Assembly: GCF_003344765.1 (NCBI RefSeq)
Contig: NZ_QPMH01000006.1
Span: forward strand, 184,557 to 248,556
Origin: Ferruginivarius sediminum
Lineage (GTDB): Bacteria > Pseudomonadota > Alphaproteobacteria > Kiloniellales > Rhodovibrionaceae
Direction of reading: 5' to 3'
DNA: 64,000 nt
The notes under the pieces are model-generated. The model ran no database searches. It was given only the letters and a program-made list of their open reading frames with translations, and had not been told where the DNA came from. Below are positions 33,127 to 41,976 of this stretch, one piece after another. The position numbers and the translations under genes were made by a program. Positions within the stretch are counted from its first letter, which is position 1. Every line of letters begins with the position of its first letter.

Positions 33127-33579
33127 TCATCCGCGCCCCTTGGCGGCCCGGTAGATCGTGGTCTTGCGATGGGTGAACACCAACGCCCCGTCGCCGTCCC
33201 TGCCCCGCACCTCCTGCAGCAGCAGTTCCATGCGCCCGGAGCGCCCCTCCTTGTCCTGCACGTCGATGAAGTGCGTGCGGCAGGTCAGCACGTCGCCGGC
33301 GACGATCGGGCGCTCGTAGTGGAAGGACTGCTCCCCGGCCAGGATCCGGCGCCGGTCCAGGTCGCGCGTCCAGACCGGCTCTTCCGGCGGGTTGAAGCTG
33401 ACCGGAAAGGTCGGCGGCGCGATGATGCCCGGATAGCCCTGCGCCCTGGCCTCTTCCAAATCGTGGAACACCGGGTTGGGGTCGCCGATCGCGGCCGCGA
33501 ACTTGGCGATGGCGCCCTTTTCCACCTCGACGGTGAAAGGCTCGCCAACGGAGCCGATCAGGGAGCGGTCAATCTCCAT
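33127..33579 (-). CDS. MaoC-like N-terminal (FAS1-type) dehydratase domain protein
   Basis: Starting at the ATG at 33579, which has an AGGA site eight bases upstream, the product has 150 residues. It has F-A-A-A-I-G-D-P-N-P, A-P-P-T-F-P-V, and Q-S-F-H-Y-E-R-P-I-V-A-G-D, the usual motifs of the N-terminal half of fungal-FAS-like MaoC dehydratases. Those proteins lack the catalytic Asp/His of the other half and often pair with a second MaoC; the MaoC at 13.4 kb could be the partner. A GTG frame to 33633 is less likely. Confidence 0.78.
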   Translation of the reverse strand: MEIDRSLIGSVGEPFTVEVEKGAIAKFAAAIGDPNPVFHDLEEARAQGYPGIIAPPTFPVSFNPPEEPVWTRDLDRRRILAGEQSFHYERPIVAGDVLTCRTHFIDVQDKEGRSGRMELLLQEVRGRDGDGALVFTHRKTTIYRAAKGRG

Positions 33580-33645
33580 TTGGTATGTCCTGTCTTTCGG
33601 CTGGCCTGTTTCTTCGAGAATGACGGATGGCACGGCGGCGGGCGG

Positions 33646-34800
33646 TCAGTCCTTCTTCCACTGACTGATCCGCCGGTCGAGGATGGCGGCCGCAATCATG
33701 TTCTTGTGGATCTGAAGCGTGCCGCCATAGATCGATCCGCCACGCACCTCGGCATAGCGGTGAGCCAGCGGGTACTCCTTGGTGTAGCCGTTGGCGCCCA
33801 GGATCTGGATGGCGTCGTCGCAGATCTCCTTTGCGGCCTGGGCCGTGAAAACCTTGGCGATGGAGGTTTCGGCCGGAACCGGCAACCCCGTCGCGCTGGC
33901 ATTCGCCGCCGCGCGGTAGGTCAGGAGCTTTGCCGCGTCCAGCTTGACGCGCATGTCCGCCAGCATCCACTGGATGCCCTGAAAGTCGCAGATCTCGCGG
34001 TTGAACTGCCGGCGCTCCTGAGAATAGGCGAGCGCGTAGTCGTAGGCCGCCTCCGCCGAGCCCAGCATGCGCGAGACGCTGCCCAGGCGCTCGGCGTTAT
34101 AGACGCTGATCAGCTTCCCGAAAGCCTCGCCATCCAGCAGCACGTTCTCGCGCGGCACCTCGCAGTCGTCGAAGTACAACTCGAACAGCAGCTCGTCGGC
34201 CATGTTAAGGGTGCCGTTGGAGTGGCTGAACCCCGGCGCGTCGTGCGGCACGATCACCGCGCCGATGTCCCGCGCGCGGCCGGTGTTGCCGAAACGGCAA
34301 TAGACCACCGTATACTGGTTGTAGTTGACGAAGCTGACGAACTGCTTGCTGCCGTTCAGGATGACCTTGTCGCCCTCCACCCGGGCGCGGGTCTTCATCG
34401 CCGTGGCGGCGGAGCCGGCTTCCGGCTCGGTGATGCCTATGGAGATGCCGATCTCGCCCCGGCACAGCGGCGCCACGAATCGCTGACGCTGGTCCTCCGT
34501 GCCATATTCGGCGATGGCGCCGACCGCCCCGGTCGATGTCCGATGGGCAAGGCCGCCCAGGATCGGCGCGCAGGACTGGAGCGTCTGGATGATCAGCAGC
34601 GTGTCCAGCAGGGGCAGGCCGACGCCGCCGTACGCCTCCGGCATGTTGAGGCCAAGCAGGCCCTGCTCGGCCATCGTCCAGCGCAGCGCGTGCACGCCTT
34701 CCACGCTGTCGTCGGAAACGAGAGGCTCCAGCTTGCGCCGGTAGACCTCGCGCGCCGCGTCCATCAGTTCCCGTTGCCGGTCGCTCAACTGAAAGTCCAT
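33646..34800 (-). CDS. acyl-CoA dehydrogenase
   Basis: The ATG at 34800 with an AAGGGG site gives 384 residues. Motifs: I-G-I-T-E-P-E-A-G-S-A-A in the flavin region, G-S-K-Q-F-V-S, R-R-Q-F-N-R-E-I-C-D-F-Q, and Q-I-L-G-A-N-G-Y near the end followed by R-Y-A-E-V-R-G-G-S-I-Y-G-G-T. The last stretch usually contains the catalytic base region E-G-T; here G-G-T, so the base may lie elsewhere as in isovaleryl-type enzymes. It leads the operon of MaoC, rhodanese, DUF35 fusion, thiolase and SDR, divergent from the CoA transferase. Confidence 0.87.
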   Translation of the reverse strand: MDFQLSDRQRELMDAAREVYRRKLEPLVSDDSVEGVHALRWTMAEQGLLGLNMPEAYGGVGLPLLDTLLIIQTLQSCAPILGGLAHRTSTGAVGAIAEYGTEDQRQRFVAPLCRGEIGISIGITEPEAGSAATAMKTRARVEGDKVILNGSKQFVSFVNYNQYTVVYCRFGNTGRARDIGAVIVPHDAPGFSHSNGTLNMADELLFELYFDDCEVPRENVLLDGEAFGKLISVYNAERLGSVSRMLGSAEAAYDYALAYSQERRQFNREICDFQGIQWMLADMRVKLDAAKLLTYRAAANASATGLPVPAETSIAKVFTAQAAKEICDDAIQILGANGYTKEYPLAHRYAEVRGGSIYGGTLQIHKNMIAAAILDRRISQWKKD

Positions 34801-34916
34801 CGTCGTCCCCTTCCATCGGTAGCCCGCGTGGCGCGCGCAGCGGAACAGCATTCCCAGCCGCCGGCGCAGCCCCGGCGGACCGGGCGCCCCGGTGAATGTG
34901 CGCGGTCTACCCGCTT

Positions 34917-34967
34917 ATTGTGTCGCCTATTGTGACCTTGTTGATGCACACATTGTTGCTTGATAAT
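34917..34967 (+). promoter_or_regulatory. promoter/operator region of the CoA transferase operon
   Basis: ATTGTGTC (34917-34924), ATTGTGAC (34929-34936) and ACATTGT (34950-34956) lie close together. A plus-strand promoter can be read as TTGTTG (34938-34943), an 18-base gap and GATAAT (34962-34967), with the last motif between the two boxes. The region is shared with the divergent dehydrogenase operon starting at 34800. Confidence 0.45.
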
Positions 34968-34993
34968 CCCAATTCATCAAGGCAAAATTACGC

Positions 34994-36220
34994 ATGACCA
35001 CGGAAAAGCAGCCCGTTTCCGGCGCGCCGGGACGTCCCGGCGGACCCCTTGAAGGCGTGAAGGTTCTGGAGGTCGCAAGCATCGGCCCCGGCCCGTTCTG
35101 TGCCATGATGCTGGCCGACATGGGCGCCGAGGTGCTGCGCCTGGACCGCGCGGCGACGGACGAGTCCGGGCCTCGCCAGCCCTATCAGCTCAATTTGATG
35201 AACCGCGGGCGCCGCTCGGTCGCCATCGACCTGAAGCGGCCCGAAGCCGTGGAACTGGCCCTGGATCTCGCGGGCCGCGCGGACGTGTTGGTCGAGGGAT
35301 TCCGGCCGGGCGTGATGGAGCGGCTGGGTCTTGGGCCAGACAGGGTGCGTGAGCGGAACCCCGCACTGGTTTACGGGCGAATCACCGGATGGGGCCAGGA
35401 CGGGCCGATGAGCCGCGAGCCGGGCCACGACATCAACTTCATCGCCCTTGCCGGCGTGCTGCACGCCATCGGGCGCGCGGGCGGGCCGCCGACCCCGCCA
35501 CTGAACCTCGTCGGCGACTTCGGCGGCGCCACCTATCTTGCCTTCGGTATCGTATCCGCGTTGCTGAACGCGGCAAGGACGGGCGAGGGGCAGGTTGTCG
35601 ACGCGGCGATGGTGGATGGCGCCGCGTCGATGATGACAATGTTCTGCGGCATGGCCCGCTCCGGCATGTGGCGGGAAGAGCGTGGCACCAACGGCCTCGA
35701 CAGCGGCGCGCCCTTCTATGACGTTTACGAAACATCGGACGGGGAGTTCATCGCCGTCGGCGCCATCGAGCCCAAGTTCTACGCGGAACTGCTCAGAGTC
35801 CTGGAACTATCGGACGCGGCCTTGCCGGCACAGCACGACCGCGAAGGGTGGCCAATCCTACGGGACCGATTCGCGGAGGCCTTCGCCTCCAAGACGCTGG
35901 CCGACTGGACCGCCCGCTTCGAAGGGAGGGCGGCCTGCGTCACCCCCGTGCTGCCGCTGTCGCGGGCGATGGCGCATCCTCACCTGGAGGAACGCGGCAC
36001 CTTCACCGAGGTCGCGGGTGTGCGGCAACCGGCACCGGCGCCGCGCTTCAGCGGAACACCGGGGCGAATCGCCGGCCCGCCGCCGCGGCCCGGACAGCAC
36101 ACGCGCGCCGCGCTCCACGACTGGGGCGTAGAAGCGCGGACAGTGACGGCATTGCTGGACGCCGGCGTGCTGCACGAGGCGAACGATCACGCGCAAACGA
36201 ACTCTGGACGGAAAGCATGA
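34994..36220 (+). CDS. class III (CaiB/BaiF) CoA transferase
   Basis: The 408-residue protein starts with L-E-G-V-K-V-L-E-V-A-S-I-G-P-G-P-F, continues with L-A-D-M-G-A-E-V-L-R, N-R-G-R-R-S-V-A-I-D-L-K, and the catalytic aspartate region P-G-H-D-I-N-F. This is the alpha-methylacyl-CoA racemase/CoA transferase fold. It may transfer CoA between acids or epimerise a 2-methylacyl-CoA, which would suit branched acids. It overlaps the flavin reductase start by ATGA. Confidence 0.88.
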   Translation: MTTEKQPVSGAPGRPGGPLEGVKVLEVASIGPGPFCAMMLADMGAEVLRLDRAATDESGPRQPYQLNLMNRGRRSVAIDLKRPEAVELALDLAGRADVLVEGFRPGVMERLGLGPDRVRERNPALVYGRITGWGQDGPMSREPGHDINFIALAGVLHAIGRAGGPPTPPLNLVGDFGGATYLAFGIVSALLNAARTGEGQVVDAAMVDGAASMMTMFCGMARSGMWREERGTNGLDSGAPFYDVYETSDGEFIAVGAIEPKFYAELLRVLELSDAALPAQHDREGWPILRDRFAEAFASKTLADWTARFEGRAACVTPVLPLSRAMAHPHLEERGTFTEVAGVRQPAPAPRFSGTPGRIAGPPPRPGQHTRAALHDWGVEARTVTALLDAGVLHEANDHAQTNSGRKA

Positions 36221-36717
36221 GCCAAGTGGACCCACAGGAATTCAAGAACGGCATGCGGCGGCTGGCCGCGGCGGTCAACATCATCTCCGCCTGCAGCGAC
36301 GGCCAGCCCGCGGGCTTGCTGGCGACGGCCGTCTGCTCGGTCTGCGCCGAGCCGCCGACGCTGCTTGTCTGCCTTAATCGAAGCGCGCGCTCTTACGCGG
36401 CGATCAGCGACAGCGGACGTTTCTGCGTCAACCTGCTGGCGCAGGAACAATCCGAAATGGCGCGCCGCTTTCTCGAGCTGGAAGGGGCGGACAGGTTTTC
36501 GGCATGCCGCTGGACGACGCTGAAGACCGGGGCTCCGGCCATTGACGGCGCGCTCGTCAACTTCGATTGCGAGATTACCGAAACCGTGCAGGCGGGGACC
36601 CACACGGTCTTTCTTGGACGTGTCGTGGCGGTGCGCACGACCGAGGCCGGCGAGCCGCTGCTGTACTTCGATGGCGACTACGCCGGCCTCGCGGCCGAAC
36701 ATGAGGCAGCGCGCTGA
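36217..36717 (+). CDS. flavin reductase (FMN/FAD:NADH oxidoreductase family)
   Basis: The ATG at 36217 overlaps the CoA transferase stop, giving 166 residues. Family motifs are present: F-K-N-G-M-R-R-L-A-A-A-V near the start, G-L-L-A-T-A-V-C-S-V, P-P-T-L-L-V-C-L-N-R-S-A, and F-C-V-N-L-L. These single-domain enzymes supply reduced flavin to a separate oxygenase. No clear luciferase-type oxygenase is in the window; the dehydrogenase-like proteins at 13.9 and 33.6 kb, whose fold is shared by HsaA/DszC monooxygenases, are the candidates. Confidence 0.85.
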   Translation: MSQVDPQEFKNGMRRLAAAVNIISACSDGQPAGLLATAVCSVCAEPPTLLVCLNRSARSYAAISDSGRFCVNLLAQEQSEMARRFLELEGADRFSACRWTTLKTGAPAIDGALVNFDCEITETVQAGTHTVFLGRVVAVRTTEAGEPLLYFDGDYAGLAAEHEAAR

Positions 36718-36726
36718 AGCGCCGGC

Positions 36727-36948
36727 TCACGCCTCGATGACTGCCAGGATCTGGCCCTCGTCCACCATGTCGTCCACGGCGACCAGGATCTCGCTGACAA
36801 CGCCGGCCACCGGCGCCATCACGGGAATCTCCATCTTCATGGATTCGATGATCAGGATAGGATCGCCTTCCGCGATCCTGTCCCCCTTGGCGGTCTCGAC
36901 TTTCCAGACGGTTCCGGTGACGGTCGATGTCACATCCTGCTTCGTCAT
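36727..36948 (-). CDS. stand-alone biotinyl (biotin/lipoyl attachment) domain protein
   Basis: This 73-residue protein is a complete biotinyl domain: G-T-V-W-K-V near residue 12, the biotin lysine in I-E-S-M-K-M-E-I at about 41, and a final G-Q-I-L-A-V-I-E. The M-K-M motif marks biotin rather than lipoate. It lies alone on the minus strand just before the carboxyltransferase gene and should carry carboxybiotin between that subunit and the biotin carboxylase at 11.1 kb. Converges with the flavin reductase, nine bases away. Confidence 0.9.
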   Translation of the reverse strand: MTKQDVTSTVTGTVWKVETAKGDRIAEGDPILIIESMKMEIPVMAPVAGVVSEILVAVDDMVDEGQILAVIEA

Positions 36949-37026
36949 ATGCCGGCTCGCTCCCCCTCGTTGATCGGAATGTGTGCATTCGCGGCGCCCT
37001 CGGGGCCGCTCGTGACCTTATTCACT

Positions 37027-37036
37027 GACACAATGT
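37027..37036. promoter_or_regulatory. ACAATGT motif between biotinyl and carboxyltransferase genes
   Basis: GACACAATGT sits midway in the divergent region. On the minus strand it falls inside a possible promoter for the biotinyl gene (TTGCCA, then TAAGGT 17 bases on). It matches the motif in the other control regions of the island. Confidence 0.4.
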
Positions 37037-37144
37037 ATGGCAAATGAGTTGATATGCATAGGCACATTATGGAATAAGTAGCTGAAGGGGGAGCGACGCG
37101 GCGGCACGCGCTCGCGATCTGCAACGAAAGAAGGAAAACTCAGG

Positions 37145-38683
37145 ATGGATCGGGACACGCTGGACGAGCTTGAGCGTCGACGGCGCGCCGCCAGGGAGAT
37201 GGGCGGAAAGGCGGCAATCGACAAATTGCACGCGAAAGGCAAGCTGACAGCGCGCGAGCGGCTCGACATCCTGCTGGACCCCGGATCCTTCAGCGAAATC
37301 GGCATCCTGGCCCGCAGCCAGCACCCGGATCTGCGCGAACGCACGCCGGCCGACGGACTTGTCGCCGGGTCGGGAACCATCGACGGACGCGAGGTTTATG
37401 TCACCTCCGACGACGGGAGCGTCCTGGCCGGCACGCGCGGCCGCGTCGGCGAGGCCAAGACCGTACGGATTCGCGAGCTGGCGCTGAAGCATGGCAAGCC
37501 CTTCATCGCGCTGATGGAAGCCGGCGCCGGGCGGTTTCAAGAGAACAACGGCGCCATGGCCGCCGGTATCGGCCACCGCTTCCGGGAGCACTACCGCCTC
37601 TCCGGCCAGGTTCCACAGGTTGCCGCGCTCATGGGCGCATGCTTCGGCGGTCCCTCGTTCACCGCCATGCAGTCGGACTTTGTCACAATGGTGAAGGACA
37701 CCGGCTTCATGGGCATGTCGGGCCCGCCGGTGGTGAAGGTCGGCATCGGCAAGGAGGTCTCCGCCGCCGAGATCGGCGGGGCCGAGAAAGCAGCGAAGAA
37801 GACCGGCCAGGTCGATCACGTCGGCGACAGCGAGGAGGAAAGCCTGCTCGCCATTCGCCGGTTCCTGTCCTACATGCCCTCAAGCTCGGCCGAGTTGCCG
37901 CCTTGCGCGGAACCTCGGGCAGCGGAAGTCGACACCGAGGACGGCCGGGCGAAGATCGCCTCGCTCGTATCCGAAAACGGCCGGCGCGCCTACGACATGG
38001 AGCAGGTGGTCCGGCTGATCGTGGACGGCGGCGAACTGTTCCACTACCGCAAGCTCTACGGCCCCAATCTGCTGACCGCCTGGGCGCGCATCGACGGCGA
38101 AACCGTTGGCCTGATCGCCAATAACCCGATGCATTGGGCCGGCGCCCTGGACGACAAGGCCGTGCACAAGGTGCGCAAGTTCATCGAACTCTGCGACGCC
38201 TTTCACATTCCCCTGGTCTTCCTCACCGACTGCCCCGGCTTCGTCGTCGGGCCGGACATCGAGGGCCAGCGCATGGTTTCGCTGGCATCGCGTTTCCTCA
38301 ACACGATCATCGGCGCCAGCGTGCCGAAGGTCACGATCGTGCTGCGCAAGGCCATCGGGCTGGCCTACCTGGCGATGGGCGGCAAGACGATGAACCCGGA
38401 CGCCATCGTCGCCTGGCCGACCGCGCTGTTCGACGTGATGGGCCCCGCCGCCGGAGTGGAGATCTCCTGTGCGCGGGAGATCGCGAACGCCGCCGACCCC
38501 GACGCCAAACGCAAGGAACTGCTGGCGCGGGCGGAGGAACAGGCCTCGGCCCACCTGGCCGCCGAGATGGGGCTGATCGACGACGTCATTCAGCCCGGCG
38601 AGACGCGAAAGATCATCGCCGGCACCCTGGCGCGCGCGAGGGCCACCCGCGCCGCCGGCTTCAAACACCGTATCGACCCGTGA
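37145..38683 (+). CDS. acyl-CoA carboxylase carboxyltransferase (beta) subunit
   Basis: The 512-residue protein has the propionyl/methylcrotonyl-CoA carboxylase beta layout: G-K-L-T-A-R-E-R-L-D-I-L-L-D near residue 36, two crotonase-type halves, and an oxyanion-type A-M-G-G-K-T-M-N-P region near 420 followed by A-W-P-T-A-L-F-D-V-M-G. It moves the carboxyl group from biotin to an acyl-CoA. Sequence alone does not set the substrate (propionyl, methylcrotonyl or geranyl type). It starts a plus operon with the FAD dehydrogenase and a crotonase. Confidence 0.87.
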   Translation: MDRDTLDELERRRRAAREMGGKAAIDKLHAKGKLTARERLDILLDPGSFSEIGILARSQHPDLRERTPADGLVAGSGTIDGREVYVTSDDGSVLAGTRGRVGEAKTVRIRELALKHGKPFIALMEAGAGRFQENNGAMAAGIGHRFREHYRLSGQVPQVAALMGACFGGPSFTAMQSDFVTMVKDTGFMGMSGPPVVKVGIGKEVSAAEIGGAEKAAKKTGQVDHVGDSEEESLLAIRRFLSYMPSSSAELPPCAEPRAAEVDTEDGRAKIASLVSENGRRAYDMEQVVRLIVDGGELFHYRKLYGPNLLTAWARIDGETVGLIANNPMHWAGALDDKAVHKVRKFIELCDAFHIPLVFLTDCPGFVVGPDIEGQRMVSLASRFLNTIIGASVPKVTIVLRKAIGLAYLAMGGKTMNPDAIVAWPTALFDVMGPAAGVEISCAREIANAADPDAKRKELLARAEEQASAHLAAEMGLIDDVIQPGETRKIIAGTLARARATRAAGFKHRIDP

Positions 38684-38706
38684 GGGCGCCGAGGCTTCGC
38701 GCGCAT

Positions 38707-40302
38707 ATGGCAGACATGAACGAATCAATTCCGACGACCTGGGACCGGGACGTCGACATCGTCGTGGTCGGCTATGGCGCCGCCGGCGGCGTCGCGGCAA
38801 TCGAGGCGCACGATTCCGGCGCCGAAACGCTGATCCTTGAGAAGATGTCCTTCCCTGGCGGCCTGTCCATCGCCTCCGCCGGCGGCGTGCGCGTCACCGA
38901 CGATGCTGCGGAGGCTTTCGCCTATCTCAAGGCGACCTGCGGGGGCAGGACGCCGGAGAACATCTTGGAAGTGCTGGCGGAGGGGATGGCACTTGCCCCC
39001 GACTACATCCGCCGGTTGGCGGCCGTGAACGGCGCCTCGGTCAGGGTGACGCCGGCGCTTGGGAACTATCCGCTGCCGGGGTTCGAATCGCTGGCCTACT
39101 GCGAGGTCAACGCCGTGCCCGAGTTGGAGGGGCGCGAGAGCTATCATGCAATGCAGCCGGTCAAGAACGGCACGCGCCTGTTCAAGCTGCTGGAGGACAA
39201 CGTCGAGGCACGCGGCATTCCCGCCGCCTTCAACGCCCGCGCCGAACGGCTCGTGACCGGAAGCGACGGCACCGTCCTGGGGCTCGTGGCCTCTATCGAC
39301 GGGGAGCGCCGCGCGATCCGGGCGCGGCGCGGGGTGATCCTGACCTGCGGCGGCTTCGAGGCGGACCGCGAGATGCAGAACCAGTATTTCCAGGCCACGC
39401 CCATCCTGACGGGCTCGTTCCGCGGCAATACCGGCGACGGCATCCGCATGGCCCAGGCCGTCGGCGCCGACCTCTGGCACATGTGGCATTACCACGGGCC
39501 CTATGGCCTGAAGCACCCGGATCCGGACTATCCCTTCGCGCTGTATCTGAAAGCGATCCCGATGTGGACGCCCGGCCGGCCGGACTTCGTCTCCGATCTC
39601 GGGGTCACCAATGGCGGCAACGACCGTGCGTCGACCAAGGCCCTGGCGAAAATGGTGTGGATCCTGGTCGATCAGTCTGGCCGCCGGTTCATGGACGAGT
39701 ACCCACCCTATCCCGGCGACACCGGCGTGCGCCCGTTCGATGCCTTCGACCCGAAGACCCAGTCCTTCCCGAACAACCCCGCCTTCATGGTGTTCGACGA
39801 GGACGGGCGGAACACCTATCCGCTTGGCCGCTCGGTCCACAACGACCCGCACGCGCGCTATGACTGGAGCCCCGACAACAGCCGGGAGATCGAGCTCGGC
39901 ATCTTCGAGCGCGCCGACGACCTGACCGCACTGGCGGAAAAGATGGGCGTTCCGGCAGCGAATCTGATCGAGACCGTCGAACGCTGGAACCGCGCCGTCG
40001 AGACCGCCGACGATACCGACTTCGGCCGGCAGCCCGACACGATGGGGGCGATCCGCAAGCCGCCGTTCTACTTCGGCCGCGTGCATCCGGTGGTGATCAA
40101 CACCCAGGGCGGCCCCCGGCGGGACGCCTGCCAGCGTGTGCTGAACCCGTTCGGCGAGGCGATCCCCCGCCTCTATGCCGCTGGCGAGCTGGGCAGCGTC
40201 TTCGGTCACATCTACATGGGCGGCGGCAACCTGGCCGAGTGCTTCGTCGGCGGCTGGACGGCGGCCCGGCACGCCGCCCGGCTGCCGAGCTGGTGCGACT
40301 AG
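38707..40302 (+). CDS. FAD-dependent dehydrogenase of the fumarate reductase/ketosteroid dehydrogenase family
   Basis: The 531-residue protein from the ATG at 38707 has an N-terminal dinucleotide fold (V-D-I-V-V-V-G-Y-G-A-A-G-G, then E-K-M-S-F-P-G-G), a second glycine motif G-V-I-L-T-C-G-G-F, and the C-terminal FAD closure Y-A-A-G-E-L-G-S-V-F-G-H-I-Y-M-G-G-G-N-L. No signal peptide or heme motif is seen, so it is a cytoplasmic flavoprotein. It may reduce or form a C=C bond next to a carbonyl in a cyclic acid. The gap to the carboxyltransferase is 23 bases. Confidence 0.85.
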   Translation: MADMNESIPTTWDRDVDIVVVGYGAAGGVAAIEAHDSGAETLILEKMSFPGGLSIASAGGVRVTDDAAEAFAYLKATCGGRTPENILEVLAEGMALAPDYIRRLAAVNGASVRVTPALGNYPLPGFESLAYCEVNAVPELEGRESYHAMQPVKNGTRLFKLLEDNVEARGIPAAFNARAERLVTGSDGTVLGLVASIDGERRAIRARRGVILTCGGFEADREMQNQYFQATPILTGSFRGNTGDGIRMAQAVGADLWHMWHYHGPYGLKHPDPDYPFALYLKAIPMWTPGRPDFVSDLGVTNGGNDRASTKALAKMVWILVDQSGRRFMDEYPPYPGDTGVRPFDAFDPKTQSFPNNPAFMVFDEDGRNTYPLGRSVHNDPHARYDWSPDNSREIELGIFERADDLTALAEKMGVPAANLIETVERWNRAVETADDTDFGRQPDTMGAIRKPPFYFGRVHPVVINTQGGPRRDACQRVLNPFGEAIPRLYAAGELGSVFGHIYMGGGNLAECFVGGWTAARHAARLPSWCD

Positions 40303-40330
40303 ACGCCGGAAACAGGGAGCACGTGCCGCG

Positions 40331-41065
40331 ATGAGTGAGCCTGTCCTGCTGATCGAGGATATCGGCGGCGTCCGCCGGGTGACGCTGAATCGCCCGGAGA
40401 AGCTGAACGCACTCAACGAGGCGCTGATCGCCAAGCTTTCCGCGACCCTCTCGGCGGCCGAGCGTGATCCGGCTGTGCGGGCGGTCCTGCTGAGCGGGGC
40501 CGGGCGCGCCTTCTGCGCCGGGGTCGATACCGGCGGCTTCGCGACGCTCGCGGACGAGGCCACGATCCGCGCGCACGCGCAGCGGCTGGCCGCCGTCTTC
40601 CAGACCCTTGTCTCCATGACGAAGCCGGTCATCGCCGCGGCTCATGGCTACGCCCTGGGCGCGGGCTGCGGACTTGTCGCCACCTGCGATATGGCCATTG
40701 CCGCGCACGACGCGGTGCTGGGGTATCCCGAGGCGGCAAGGGGCTTGATGCCCGCGCTTGTGACGCCGACGCTTCTGCGGGCCGTCGGGGAAAAGCGGGC
40801 GTTCGACCTGCTCGCCACCGGCCGGCGCCTGTCGTCGCGGCAGGCGGCGGAACTGGGCCTGGTCAGCCGGGTCGCCGACACCGATGCCGCCAAGGAAGCG
40901 CTGGACATCGCGCAGAGCCTGGCAAAGGTGGAGCCGGAGTTGCTGGCGCGGCTGAAGCGCCTGCTGCGCGACTGCGCGGGCCAAACGCCGGAGGTCGCAA
41001 TCCAACTGGCGGCGGAGGCGAATGTCGGTTACCGCCTGGCCGCCGCACGACAGGGCGAGGCCTGA
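40331..41065 (+). CDS. enoyl-CoA hydratase/isomerase family protein
   Basis: The ATG at 40331 gives 244 residues; the frame before it lies inside the dehydrogenase. Motifs: N-R-P-E-K-L-N-A-L, G-R-A-F-C-A-G-V-D-T, G-Y-A-L-G-A-G-C-G-L and the catalytic glutamate in L-G-Y-P-E-A-A-R-G-L. It should hydrate a 2-enoyl-CoA or shift its double bond. It ends the carboxyltransferase operon and converges with the SDR gene six bases away. Confidence 0.87.
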   Translation: MSEPVLLIEDIGGVRRVTLNRPEKLNALNEALIAKLSATLSAAERDPAVRAVLLSGAGRAFCAGVDTGGFATLADEATIRAHAQRLAAVFQTLVSMTKPVIAAAHGYALGAGCGLVATCDMAIAAHDAVLGYPEAARGLMPALVTPTLLRAVGEKRAFDLLATGRRLSSRQAAELGLVSRVADTDAAKEALDIAQSLAKVEPELLARLKRLLRDCAGQTPEVAIQLAAEANVGYRLAAARQGEA

Positions 41066-41070
41066 GCGGT

Positions 41071-41859
41071 TCAGAGCGAGGCGGTGCCGCCGCCGTCGAC
41101 CTGAAGCACGCTGCCCGTCATGAACCGCGCGCGCTTCGAGGCCAGGAACAGGATGACGTCGGCGACCTGGGCCGGCTCGGCCATGTCGCCCAAAGGGCTT
41201 GCGACCGGCGTGCCGCTGCGCTCGCTGACGCCGCCGGATTCGGCAAGCGCCTGGTTCGCCGCCCGGATGCGCTCAAATCGCTCGGAGGCGACCGGACCGG
41301 GCGCGACGGCGTTCACGCGGATACCGCTGGGTCCGTACAGGTTGGCAAGGCCTTTCGTCAGCGTGTTGACCGCCCCGTTGGCGCAAGAGCCCGCCAGGTG
41401 AGACGGCGAGTTCGGCTGATGCCCGCCACGCCCGGAGACGTTCACGATGACACCGCCGCCCGCCTCGATCATCCCCGGTATCACCGCCCGCGCCGTGCGG
41501 ACGTACGCCAGCGCCTTGGCATCCAGGACGGAAAGCCAGTCCGCATCCGTCAGGTCCAGAAAGTCCCCGAAAATCGGGCAGGTGGTCGAGTTCACCAGGA
41601 TGTCGATCCGCCCCGCCTGCCCGCGAACCGAATCCGCCGCCGCCGTAACCTGCCCGGCGTCGCTCACGTCGCCCGGCGCGATGATGGGATCGCAACCACC
41701 GGCCGGAAGAGACGCCGCGACGTCCGCCAGCTTGTCGGCATTGCGCCCGGTCAAGGCAAGACGCGCGCCTGCCTGCGAGAATGTTTGGCAGACGGCCCGG
41801 CCAATCGCACCCGACGCGCCCGTCACCCATGCCATCTGTCCCTCAAGTTCGCCTGTCAC
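41071..41859 (-). CDS. atypical SDR-family protein lacking the Tyr-x3-Lys pair
   Basis: A GTG at 41859 behind GGGGAGG gives 262 residues. The cofactor loop T-G-A-S-G-A-I-G and the N-x-x-x-C-P region (where N-N-A-G is usual) are SDR-like, and N-A-V-A-P-G is present. Where the catalytic Y-x-x-x-K should be, the sequence reads G-S-C-A-N before G-A-V-N-T-L-T-K, so Tyr and Lys are both missing. It may be a different kind of SDR, a binding protein or a non-redox enzyme. It is transcribed away from the TRAP operon with a shared control region. Confidence 0.75.
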   Translation of the reverse strand: MTGELEGQMAWVTGASGAIGRAVCQTFSQAGARLALTGRNADKLADVAASLPAGGCDPIIAPGDVSDAGQVTAAADSVRGQAGRIDILVNSTTCPIFGDFLDLTDADWLSVLDAKALAYVRTARAVIPGMIEAGGGVIVNVSGRGGHQPNSPSHLAGSCANGAVNTLTKGLANLYGPSGIRVNAVAPGPVASERFERIRAANQALAESGGVSERSGTPVASPLGDMAEPAQVADVILFLASKRARFMTGSVLQVDGGGTASL

Positions 41860-41976
41860 CCGAGTCCTCCCCTTTCCGCCGCCGAAACCCTCGGCGTTTC
41901 GCCCATTGAATTTTCCGCAAGCGATACAACCCGGCAAATTGCTACAATTTCATAAGATCGATTTTGCGTCTTTGTG

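Noticed and set aside
35028..35041. perfect palindrome around CCGGGACGTCCCGG
   Set aside because: It lies inside the CoA transferase coding region and encodes ordinary Gly/Arg/Pro residues.
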